A DNA stretch of 45,674 bases, taken from NCBI GenBank assembly GCA_027592785.1, contig JAQCLD010000029.1, positions 1 to 45,674 on the forward strand. Reading direction: 5' to 3'. The DNA is from Acidobacteriota bacterium (GTDB taxonomy: Bacteria > Acidobacteriota > Terriglobia > Bryobacterales > UBA6623). The stretch's first letter is position 1, and every line of letters starts with the position of its first letter. Shown here piece by piece: positions 9,023 to 15,877 of the stretch. The translations under genes were made by a program, and so were the position numbers. The notes under the pieces were generated by a model. That model saw nothing but the letters and a program-made list of their open reading frames with translations, ran no database searches and was not told the origin of the DNA.

Positions 9023-10816
9023 ATGGAGAAGATCGCTGTTCTCGATTCGGGCGGGCAATATTGCCACCTCATCGCCCGCAAAGTCCGTGAACTGGGCGTT
9101 TACGCCGAGATTCTGCCGATTGAAGCGTCGCCGGCAAGACTGCGCGCCTACAAAGGCGTGATCATTTCAGGCGGTCCTTCGAGCGTCTTCGATGAGGACA
9201 GCCCCCAGGCACGGCCCGGTCTTTACCGGATCAGTAAGCCGATCCTGGGGATCTGCTACGGGCACCAACTCATGGCTCAGGCCATGAAAGGCGTCGTCGA
9301 ACAAGGTAAGACCCAGGAATTTGGCCGGGCCGATATTCGCGTGAGAAGCGCCGAGCCGCTATTCCGTGGGCTTCCGAAAAAGCAGCGTGTGTGGATGAGC
9401 CACGGTGACCACGTGGCCCAGCCGCCCGCCGGCTTCCAGGTGCTGGCGGACACCCCGGGATGTTCGGTGGCCGCCATGGGCGACCTGCAACGGAATTACT
9501 ACGGTTTCCAATTTCACCCGGAAGTGGTTCACACCAAGTTCGGCTCGGAGATCTTGAAGAATTTCGTGGTCGGAGTTTGCGGTTGCAGGCAAGACTGGCA
9601 TCCAGAGGATCGTGTCGAGCAACTGATCGCGCGGATTCGCAAAGACGCTCACGGCCGACGGGTATTGTTCTTCATGAGCGGCGGCGTCGACTCGACCGTG
9701 GCCTATGCGCTGACGGTGCGCGCACTGGGGACGGAGACGGTGCACGGCATTTATGTCGATACCGGTTTCATGCGCGAGGGCGAGACGGAGCAAATTGAGG
9801 CGGCTTTCCAGAAGCTCGGCCTGGGGCATCTCCAGACGTTCAAAGCCGCGGGACAGTTCTTCAAAGGCTTGCAGGGCGTGACAGATCCCGAGCAGAAGCG
9901 CGCGATTATCGGCCAGGCCTTCGTCGATATACAGGATGAAATCGTGGAGCGCGAAGAGCACACCGGGCACGACTGGCTGCTGGGTCAAGGCACGATCTAC
10001 CCGGACACGATTGAGTCTGGGGGCAAGGGTCAAGCCGCGGTCATCAAGACGCATCACAACCGGGTCCAGCGCATCCAAGAATTGATCGCCGAGGGGCGCA
10101 TTTTGGAGCCGTTGGCGGAGTTCTACAAGGACGAGGTGCGAGTCCTGGGTCGAGCGCTCGGTTTGCCGAAGGCGCTGGTGGACCGGCACCCCTTCCCGGG
10201 GCCGGCGCTGGCCATTCGCTGTATTTGTTCTGCGTTAGCGGAAAAGCCGGAGGCTGACGAGGAGATCGACGCGTTGGCCCGACGCAGCGGATATCGGGCC
10301 TTCTTGTTGCCGTTGCGCAGCGTCGGCGTGCAGGGAGACAGCCGCAGCTACGCCAAGCTGACCGTTCTATGGGGCGGCGAGCTGGACTACAAGAAGTTGC
10401 TGCCGCTAGCGACCGAGATCACCAACCGTTACCGGCGCACGAATCGCATCGTCGCCTTAATCGGCCGCAAGCGAATTCAGCCCGGGGAGTGGAAGATTCG
10501 CCGCGCGACGCTGACCAGACCACGCGTCAAGCTGTTGCAGGCGGCGGATCACATCGTGACCGACTTCCTACGGTCTGAGGGCCTCTACGGCAAGATTTGG
10601 CAGGCTCCGGTGGTCCTGTTGCCTTTTTCCCGGGGCGGCGGAGAGACGGTCGCATTGCGTCCGATTACTTCGGTGGACGGGATGACGGCCGAAGTGGCCC
10701 GCTTGAACCCGCAGAGAGTGCTCGAACTCGCTGCGCGCATCTCGAAGTTGGAAGGGGTCGACGCGGTGATGTACGATCTCTCCCACAAGCCTCCGTCGAC
10801 AATTGAGTGGGAATAG
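9023..10816 (+). CDS. guaA: GMP synthase (glutamine-hydrolysing), long eukaryote-like form
   Basis: The enzyme converts XMP to GMP using ATP and glutamine-derived ammonia. The class I glutamine amidotransferase domain has GICYGHQ (nucleophile Cys78) and FQFHPEVVHT. The ATP-pyrophosphatase P-loop is FFMSGGVDSTVAYA. The product ends DLSHKPPSTIEWE, the typical GuaA terminus. At 597 residues it is about 70 longer than E. coli GuaA (525). The extra segment follows HPFPGPALAIR and contains LLPLRSVGVQGDSRSYAKL. A second dimerisation-type block follows (TSVDGMTAEVARL). This arrangement resembles human GMPS from memory. The ATG at 9023 has only a weak ribosome-binding site. Confidence 0.95.
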   Translation: MEKIAVLDSGGQYCHLIARKVRELGVYAEILPIEASPARLRAYKGVIISGGPSSVFDEDSPQARPGLYRISKPILGICYGHQLMAQAMKGVVEQGKTQEFGRADIRVRSAEPLFRGLPKKQRVWMSHGDHVAQPPAGFQVLADTPGCSVAAMGDLQRNYYGFQFHPEVVHTKFGSEILKNFVVGVCGCRQDWHPEDRVEQLIARIRKDAHGRRVLFFMSGGVDSTVAYALTVRALGTETVHGIYVDTGFMREGETEQIEAAFQKLGLGHLQTFKAAGQFFKGLQGVTDPEQKRAIIGQAFVDIQDEIVEREEHTGHDWLLGQGTIYPDTIESGGKGQAAVIKTHHNRVQRIQELIAEGRILEPLAEFYKDEVRVLGRALGLPKALVDRHPFPGPALAIRCICSALAEKPEADEEIDALARRSGYRAFLLPLRSVGVQGDSRSYAKLTVLWGGELDYKKLLPLATEITNRYRRTNRIVALIGRKRIQPGEWKIRRATLTRPRVKLLQAADHIVTDFLRSEGLYGKIWQAPVVLLPFSRGGGETVALRPITSVDGMTAEVARLNPQRVLELAARISKLEGVDAVMYDLSHKPPSTIEWE

Positions 10817-10844
10817 CCGAAACGTAACCCATCCGAATCGTCTG

Positions 10845-10868
10845 CCCTCACGTAGTAACAAGTGAGGG
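10845..10868 (+). promoter_or_regulatory. Hairpin between guaA and the ECF sigma gene
   Basis: A perfect seven-base stem (CCCTCAC, 10845-10851; GTGAGGG, 10862-10868) closes a ten-base loop. It lies 29 bases after the guaA stop. No T-run follows, so it is a poor intrinsic terminator. The right arm contains GAGGG, seven bases before an ATG (10876) that opens an 11-codon frame ending at 10911, just inside the sigma-gene leader. It may be a leader structure that hides a ribosome-binding site, or a factor-assisted terminator. Confidence 0.35.
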
Positions 10869-10937
10869 TGAAACCATGACAGCTTCGACTCCGTGTCGGC
10901 GACCGTGTTAGCCTATCCCTGCGTCCCCAGGAGTGCC

Positions 10938-11525
10938 GTGCTGCTAGGTCTATCGATCGCAACAAAGCAAGGACAGCCCGACGACGTGACGCTACTTAAT
11001 CTGGTCGCCGTTCGGCGGGATCAAGACGCACTTGCGGCGCTGTATGACCGCTATTCGCGAGTCGTATATGCTGTGCTGCTGCGCATTACGAGGGATCAGC
11101 CGTCGGCGGAGGAGCTCTGCCAGGAGGTGTTCTTCCGACTTTGGAAGAATGCCGACAGTTTCGACGGCTGCCAGGGCTCTTTGACGCCGTGGCTTTTGAC
11201 CATTGCGCGTAACGCAGCGCTTGATCGCTTTCGCAGTAAAGGCGAGAAGCAGCGCCACTCTGAAATCGGAACCGAACAGATCCTCGAGGCGCCCACTCCT
11301 GGGAATATCGACGTTTGGGTTGACAACAAGCTTCAGGCCGATCGTGCGACGGCGTTGATGGGCGACTTACCGGAAGGTCAGCGGCAGGCATTGGAGCTGG
11401 CTTACTTCGAGGGCTTGAGTCAAACCGAGATAGCGGATAAGCTCGGAGCGCCGCTTGGGACGGTGAAGAGTTGGGTTCGAGGCGCGCTTTTACGGCTGCG
11501 TGAGCAGATGGGAGGTGTTCAATGA
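10938..11525 (+). CDS. ECF-type RNA polymerase sigma factor (SigK-like)
   Basis: This is a sigma-70 family factor of the extracytoplasmic-function class. Region 2 is seen at ALYDRYSRVVYAVLLRI through EELCQEVFFRLWKNADSFD and WLLTIARNAALDRFR. Region 4 is LPEGQRQALELAYFEGLSQT followed by EIADKLGAPLGTVKSWVRGA. I prefer GTG at 10938, four bases after AGGAG (10929-10933). A longer reading from GTG 10893 has no ribosome-binding site but cannot be excluded. The stop overlaps the start of the anti-sigma gene (ATGA), so the two are co-translated. Regulation by that neighbour is inferred from the pairing. Confidence 0.92.
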   Translation: MLLGLSIATKQGQPDDVTLLNLVAVRRDQDALAALYDRYSRVVYAVLLRITRDQPSAEELCQEVFFRLWKNADSFDGCQGSLTPWLLTIARNAALDRFRSKGEKQRHSEIGTEQILEAPTPGNIDVWVDNKLQADRATALMGDLPEGQRQALELAYFEGLSQTEIADKLGAPLGTVKSWVRGALLRLREQMGGVQ

Positions 11526-12313
11526 ACGACCAAGAACGCCTCCTAGGCCTGTTCCTGGAGTACGAGCTCGGAACTCTCGAAGGCGAGGAAAGGACCGAAC
11601 TGGAGTCGCTGCTGCGGCAGGGTGATGGCGCCGCGCGGGCGGCGCTGTCTGAGGCGCGCGCTACGGTCGCCCAGATTGGACTCACCGCGGATTCGGCAAC
11701 TCCATCATCGCGGGTGAAAGAGGGCCTGATAGCCCAGGTCGCGGAGGAGAGCCGCTCTGCCGGACCAGCGCCAGTGATTGAGTCCAAACGCTTTGGACAG
11801 CACGCCGCACTCGCCTACGCCATTGCCGCCGGATTGTTGTTGTTCGCGTTCTTGGAATGGCAGCAGGTGCGTGAACTGCGCACGGCAGTAGCGGAACTGC
11901 AGGATCGCACCGCGGAACTCAGCGATGAGCGGGATCAGCTTGCTGAGAACAGCGAACGGTTCGAGCGCATTCTAGCGATCATCTCCGGACCCGAAACTAA
12001 GGCGGTCGCGCTGGAGGCGCCGGACAGTCCGGCGATGCATGCTTACTGGAACGAGCAGTACGGGCTGATGTTGGCGGGTGACAATTTGCCGGTTTTGGCC
12101 CCTGGGCGGACCTTGCAGTTGTGGGTCATCCCCAAGCAAGGCAACCCGGTCAGCGTGGATGTGTTCCAACCGACGCCCGCGGGCCGCGCGTTGTTGTTAT
12201 CGCAGCCAGGGATAGCCCTTCAGGACGCTAATCTGCTGGCGATTACCGACGAGCCTGCCGGCGGCAGCCCGCAGCCGACTACGACGCCAATCTGGGTCGG
12301 TCCGATCACTTAA
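11522..12313 (+). CDS. Membrane anti-sigma factor, RskA-like
   Basis: The 263-residue protein begins inside the sigma-factor stop (4-base overlap) and probably holds that sigma factor inactive at the inner membrane. Residues 1-85 form the cytoplasmic sigma-binding part (LGLFLEYELGTLEGEERTEL). One transmembrane helix lies at about 98-116 (LAYAIAAGLLLFAFLEW). A coiled coil follows at about 117-150 (heptads in RELRTAVAELQDRTAELSDE). The C-terminal periplasmic domain is of the RskA type (LAPGRTLQLWVIPKQGNPVS). I see no HxxxCxxC zinc motif, consistent with RskA relatives that lack zinc. The signal that releases the sigma factor is unknown. Confidence 0.88.
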   Translation: MNDQERLLGLFLEYELGTLEGEERTELESLLRQGDGAARAALSEARATVAQIGLTADSATPSSRVKEGLIAQVAEESRSAGPAPVIESKRFGQHAALAYAIAAGLLLFAFLEWQQVRELRTAVAELQDRTAELSDERDQLAENSERFERILAIISGPETKAVALEAPDSPAMHAYWNEQYGLMLAGDNLPVLAPGRTLQLWVIPKQGNPVSVDVFQPTPAGRALLLSQPGIALQDANLLAITDEPAGGSPQPTTTPIWVGPIT

Positions 12314-12315
12314 TT

Positions 12316-12336
12316 TCACGCCGTGAGTTCTTTTTT
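12316..12336 (+). terminator. Weak intrinsic terminator after the sigma/anti-sigma pair
   Basis: TCACG-C-CGTGA forms a short stem three bases after the anti-sigma stop and is followed almost at once by TTCTTTTTT. The stem is short. An alternative hairpin (GAGTTC 12325-12330 with GAACTC 12338-12343) overlaps it, so termination may be incomplete. Confidence 0.4.
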
Positions 12337-12465
12337 GGAACTCTCCTCATCCGATTCGAGCCGGTTGCCGTAATGCCTGATTGAACAGGCGCTGCGGGTG
12401 CCGGATTAATTTCCTGATTCGCCCCCTCACGCGTCGCAAAACAGATCGCAATGAGGAGATCAGAA

Positions 12466-14025
12466 GTGAACAGACAACCTTTTTGGAGGACCGCAGCGGT
12501 CATAGCCGCCTGTGCGGCGCTAGTCGCGCCGACGCCGTCCCTGTCATCGAATCATCGAGAGGCACCCATTACGGCGCTCGATCACAAAGCGGACATCACG
12601 GAACTTTACGCTTTCGTGAGCCCGAATCCTTCGGGAGATCCGACGCACGTGACATTGATCCTATGCGTGGATCCGCTTTTGGAGCCGTCGAACGGGCCAA
12701 CCTGGTTCCCCTTCGATCCGGAGATCAAGTATCAGATTCACATCGACAATGACCACGACGCGGTGGCTGACCTCACCTTCGAGTTCAACTTCTATACGAA
12801 CTTCCGCTTGCCGGGCGTGTACACCGCGATGGCCGGCATCGGCGACAACGGAGCGAATGCCCCGGGCACGTCCAACCTCGTGGTGCCTCCCCAGATCCGT
12901 TCTTTCGACAACCCTGGTCTCAACCAGATTCAGAACTACACGGTTAAAGTGACCCGTCAGACGGGCAATGGCAACGGCAAGGGCATCGTTACCCAATGGC
13001 ATAACTCCATCGGCGGCTCGTTCTACGCGTTGCCGGCGAACCCCGGTCCGCGCACCATGGACTACGCGGCGCTTTATGAGCAGGCGACCTACACGACGAC
13101 GAACGGCGTCAAAGTGTTTGCCGGCACAGTTGACGATCCGTTTTGGATCGATCTGGGCGGCGCTTTCGACACGGCTAACTTCCGCACGCTGGCCAGCGGC
13201 ATTCCCGGTGTCTTGACGGCGGAAGAAGATGCTTCCACGACGAATCTCGCGAGCGACATGGTTTCCGGCTTCGCCGTGAACGCGATCACGATTGAGGTTC
13301 CCATCGAGATGTTGACGTCCACTGAAACGCTTGAGCCGGCCAACTCTTCCGATGCCACGATCGGCGTTTGGGGCACGACCTCGCGAGCACGCGTTCGGCT
13401 GCTGCCTTTCGGCGAATCACGCGGACCCTACAGACAGGTGCAACGCGTCGGTCATCCGCTGATCAACGAGTTGTTGATCGGAATCGGTTCCAAGGATCGC
13501 TTCAGCATGGACGAGCCCAAGAACGACGCTCAATTTGCCGACTTCTTCCTCGACCCGCCGATCGTCAGGATCGTCGAAGCACTCTACGGCGGCGCTCTCA
13601 CCGTGCCGCAGGCGCCTCGCTTCGATTTGCTTCCGTTGGTAACCTATGCGCCGCCGATCGCGGCCGCTGGTACCCCGAGCGGACCGATTTCCGACATGCT
13701 GCGTCTCAACACGGGCGTGCCGCAGACTCCTCCCGAGTCGGCCAACCGATTAGGACTAATCGCAGGCGATGCAGCGGGCTATCCCAATGGCCGCCGCCTG
13801 GCCGACGACGTGGTGGACATCGTGCTGCGCGTCGCAGTCGGCGGCGTGCTCACCAGGGATTCGATGGGCGCAAGCCTGAACAAGTTCCCCAACAACTCCT
13901 TGGGCGACGGCGTCAATGTCAATGACGCCGCCTACCAGGAATCGTTCCCCTACTTAGGGCTGGCTCCAAGCGGCCGCGATCGCCGGCATATCGATCCGGG
14001 CGAAGACGGCTTGCCGGTCGAATAG
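12466..14025 (+). CDS. Secreted DUF4331 family protein
   Basis: The product is about 519 residues and its function is unknown. A signal peptide spans roughly residues 1-31 (MNRQPFWRTAAVIAACAALV). The mature part begins with the DUF4331 signature SSNHREAPITALDHKADITE, then LYAFVSPNPSGDPTHVTLIL. The family is recognised by this HREAP...ADI.D/E.Y.F block and has no established activity. I choose GTG at 12466 because AGGAG at 12454-12458 is seven bases upstream. ATG 12451 would add five residues and lacks a ribosome-binding site. It follows the sigma/anti-sigma pair and precedes a secreted TPR protein, so it may belong to the sigma regulon. Confidence 0.85.
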   Translation: MNRQPFWRTAAVIAACAALVAPTPSLSSNHREAPITALDHKADITELYAFVSPNPSGDPTHVTLILCVDPLLEPSNGPTWFPFDPEIKYQIHIDNDHDAVADLTFEFNFYTNFRLPGVYTAMAGIGDNGANAPGTSNLVVPPQIRSFDNPGLNQIQNYTVKVTRQTGNGNGKGIVTQWHNSIGGSFYALPANPGPRTMDYAALYEQATYTTTNGVKVFAGTVDDPFWIDLGGAFDTANFRTLASGIPGVLTAEEDASTTNLASDMVSGFAVNAITIEVPIEMLTSTETLEPANSSDATIGVWGTTSRARVRLLPFGESRGPYRQVQRVGHPLINELLIGIGSKDRFSMDEPKNDAQFADFFLDPPIVRIVEALYGGALTVPQAPRFDLLPLVTYAPPIAAAGTPSGPISDMLRLNTGVPQTPPESANRLGLIAGDAAGYPNGRRLADDVVDIVLRVAVGGVLTRDSMGASLNKFPNNSLGDGVNVNDAAYQESFPYLGLAPSGRDRRHIDPGEDGLPVE

Positions 14026-14038
14026 GCCCTTCACGGAT

Positions 14039-14131
14039 GTGGCGTGCGTACCTGGGGCGGGTCGCGCAAGCGGTCGTCGGCGAAGGTCGCCTCTGAGGGG
14101 AGAGCGACTGAGCCGGCGTCGCGTACGCCAC
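14039..14131 (+). ncRNA. Candidate structured RNA element between DUF4331 and TPR genes
   Basis: Almost all of this spacer folds by eye into one enclosed structure. The outer stem pairs 14039-14048 (GTGGCGTGCG) with 14122-14131 (CGTACGCCAC), ten pairs including one G-T. Inside is a hairpin with a GCAA tetraloop (14063-14072) and a seven-pair stem 14075-14081/14112-14118. That stem encloses a further hairpin, 14086-14094/14101-14108, with one bulged base. TTTT follows at 14132-14135. It may be an elaborate terminator, a leader regulator of the TPR gene, or a REP-like palindrome. I recognise no known RNA family, and no folding software was run. Confidence 0.4.
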
Positions 14132-14169
14132 TTTTACTTAGAAGCCTGGAAGTCGGAGGAGTGAACGCA

Positions 14170-15324
14170 ATGTGGAAGAAGATCATCATCACAGGATTGA
14201 CGGCCGTCGGCGCGCTTCTCGCCCAAGCGACGCCTGCCCAGCAAGAAATTGAGAGCATGTCGGCGGTCGTGCAAAGAAACCCGGAAGATGCAGGCGCTCG
14301 GGGCCGGCTGGCAATGGCCTACTCGCGCCGCGCCCGGGAAACCGGCGATCCCCAGCACTACGCCAAGGCTATGGAGACCATCGCCACGGCGCTGGAGATC
14401 TCGCCCGACAACTATGAAGCGCTGCGTGCCAAGACCTGGACGCTGCTCGGTCAACACGAGTTCGCCCAGGCGGCCGAGTTGGCCGAGAAACTCAACCAGC
14501 GGGCCCCAGACGACGTCTTGATCTACGGATTTCTGACGGATGCCTACGTTGAGTTGGGGCACTACGACAAGGCGCTGGAATCGGCGCAGTGGATGCTCGA
14601 CATCCGTCCCGGTACGGTTCCGGGGTTGACGCGAGCCGCTTACATTCGGGAACTCTACGGATTTCTCGACGGCGCGATCGAACTGATGGAACAGGCCTAC
14701 GATAGATCGCCCTACAACGAAACCGAAGACCTGGCCTGGATACAGGTTCACCTCGCCCACTTAAAGCGTCTCAAGGGCGACTTCGACTCGTCGGAAGCGC
14801 ATATTAATCGGGCCTTGACGCTATTCCCCGACTATCACTACGCTTTGGCGCAGCGAGGCGCGTTGCGCATGGCCCAGACGCGCTACGAAGATGCAGCGGA
14901 GGCATTCGAAGCGCGGTACAAGCTTGCCGCTCACCCCGAAAATCTCTTTGAATGGGCCGAGGCGTTGAAGATGGCAGGGAAGGATGCGCAGGCTGAAGAG
15001 ATGTTTGTGCGTTTCGAGAAAGCGGCGGTTGGCGAATCGCAATCGTGGGACAACGCCAATCGCGAACTTGTTGCCTATTACGTGGACTACGCCAACCGTC
15101 CGCTGGACGCATTGAAGATCGCCACGCGCGATTTCGGCCGACGACAGGACGTTTTCACTCGCGCGGCCTATGCCTGGGCGCTATTCCACGCCGGACAAGA
15201 GCAAGAGGCCAGAAATCAGATGAAGCAGGCCCTCAAGATAGGTGTCGTCGACCCGCGTATCACCCGCTACGCGGCAGCGATGCAGGTGGAGCGCCCAGCG
15301 CGAGAAATGGCCCACGCCAAGTAG
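14170..15324 (+). CDS. Secreted tetratricopeptide repeat protein
   Basis: The 384-residue protein has a short signal peptide (MWKKIIITGLTAVGALLAQA, cleavage near TPAQ). A run of TPR helices follows: ARGRLAMAYSRRARETGD, YEALRAKTWTLLGQHEFAQA, VLIYGFLTDAYVELGHYDKA and DYHYALAQRGALRMAQTRYE. I choose ATG 14170, ten bases after GGAGGA (14155-14160). Longer readings from 14044 would translate the structured spacer. TPR domains bind other proteins, so it may scaffold a periplasmic complex. Proximity to the DUF4331 gene suggests they act together, but no specific function is visible. Confidence 0.82.
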   Translation: MWKKIIITGLTAVGALLAQATPAQQEIESMSAVVQRNPEDAGARGRLAMAYSRRARETGDPQHYAKAMETIATALEISPDNYEALRAKTWTLLGQHEFAQAAELAEKLNQRAPDDVLIYGFLTDAYVELGHYDKALESAQWMLDIRPGTVPGLTRAAYIRELYGFLDGAIELMEQAYDRSPYNETEDLAWIQVHLAHLKRLKGDFDSSEAHINRALTLFPDYHYALAQRGALRMAQTRYEDAAEAFEARYKLAAHPENLFEWAEALKMAGKDAQAEEMFVRFEKAAVGESQSWDNANRELVAYYVDYANRPLDALKIATRDFGRRQDVFTRAAYAWALFHAGQEQEARNQMKQALKIGVVDPRITRYAAAMQVERPAREMAHAK

Positions 15325-15379
15325 TCCGATAAGCGGCGCCGCTCGCTTTCGCCGCGCCAGTTAGGCGACACTCGACTTC

Positions 15380-15772
15380 GTGACTGACGTGATTGTGCGC
15401 CCTGCAGTTCAGGGCGAGATGCCCGTGATCAGGCGACTGATTCGCGAATACCCGAATTTGCTGATGCAGTCAGACCTGCCTCGCATACAGTCCTATTTCG
15501 TGGCCGAGCACCAGGGCCGAATCGTTGGCTGTTGTGCGTTGCAGATCTATTCGCTGCGGCTAGCGGAAATTCGCAGTCTAGCGGTCGCTACGGACTTCGT
15601 CCGCCACGGTGTTGGCCGGAGCCTTGTCGATGCCTGCCAAAGGCGTGCGGAAGAGCGTGGCATCAAACAGGTGATGGCGGTGACGAGCTCGCCGGAATTT
15701 TTCGAAAAGAACGGCTTCTCCACCTTTAAACGCGAACGAATTGCGCTCTTCTTCGACGTTCCGCAAGGCTGA
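15380..15772 (+). CDS. GNAT-family N-acetyltransferase, ArgA-like
   Basis: The 130-residue cytoplasmic acetyl-CoA-dependent acetyltransferase shows the GNAT fold in order. The N-terminal strand is VIVRPAVQGEMPVIRRLI. Beta strands follow (IVGCCALQIYS, AEIRSLAVATDF). The pyrophosphate-binding motif A is RHGVGRSLVDACQRRAEERG. The terminal block is SPEFFEKNGFSTF. The pattern (ELRSLAV..., FYEKxGF-type end, small size) resembles the acetyltransferase domain of N-acetylglutamate synthases and stand-alone arginine-pathway GNATs. No arginine genes are nearby, so the substrate is unassigned. The start is GTG at 15380. A 12-base palindrome (15332-15343) lies in the short spacer upstream. Confidence 0.82.
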   Translation: MTDVIVRPAVQGEMPVIRRLIREYPNLLMQSDLPRIQSYFVAEHQGRIVGCCALQIYSLRLAEIRSLAVATDFVRHGVGRSLVDACQRRAEERGIKQVMAVTSSPEFFEKNGFSTFKRERIALFFDVPQG

Positions 15773-15877
15773 CGAAACAAACGTAGCCGCAGTCCCGTAC
15801 CATTCTTCTTAGGCTCCTAATTACTCCGCGGACGCGGGGCGAGACGGGGCTATGTCTTATTGCCGGGAGACTTCCTA

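Noticed and set aside
9359..10189. 276-codon minus-strand frame over guaA
   Set aside because: It is a shadow of the guaA ATP-pyrophosphatase region with no recognisable domain.
15332..15343. Palindrome AGCGGCGCCGCT as a terminator
   Set aside because: The sequence is self-complementary, leaves almost no loop and has no T-run.
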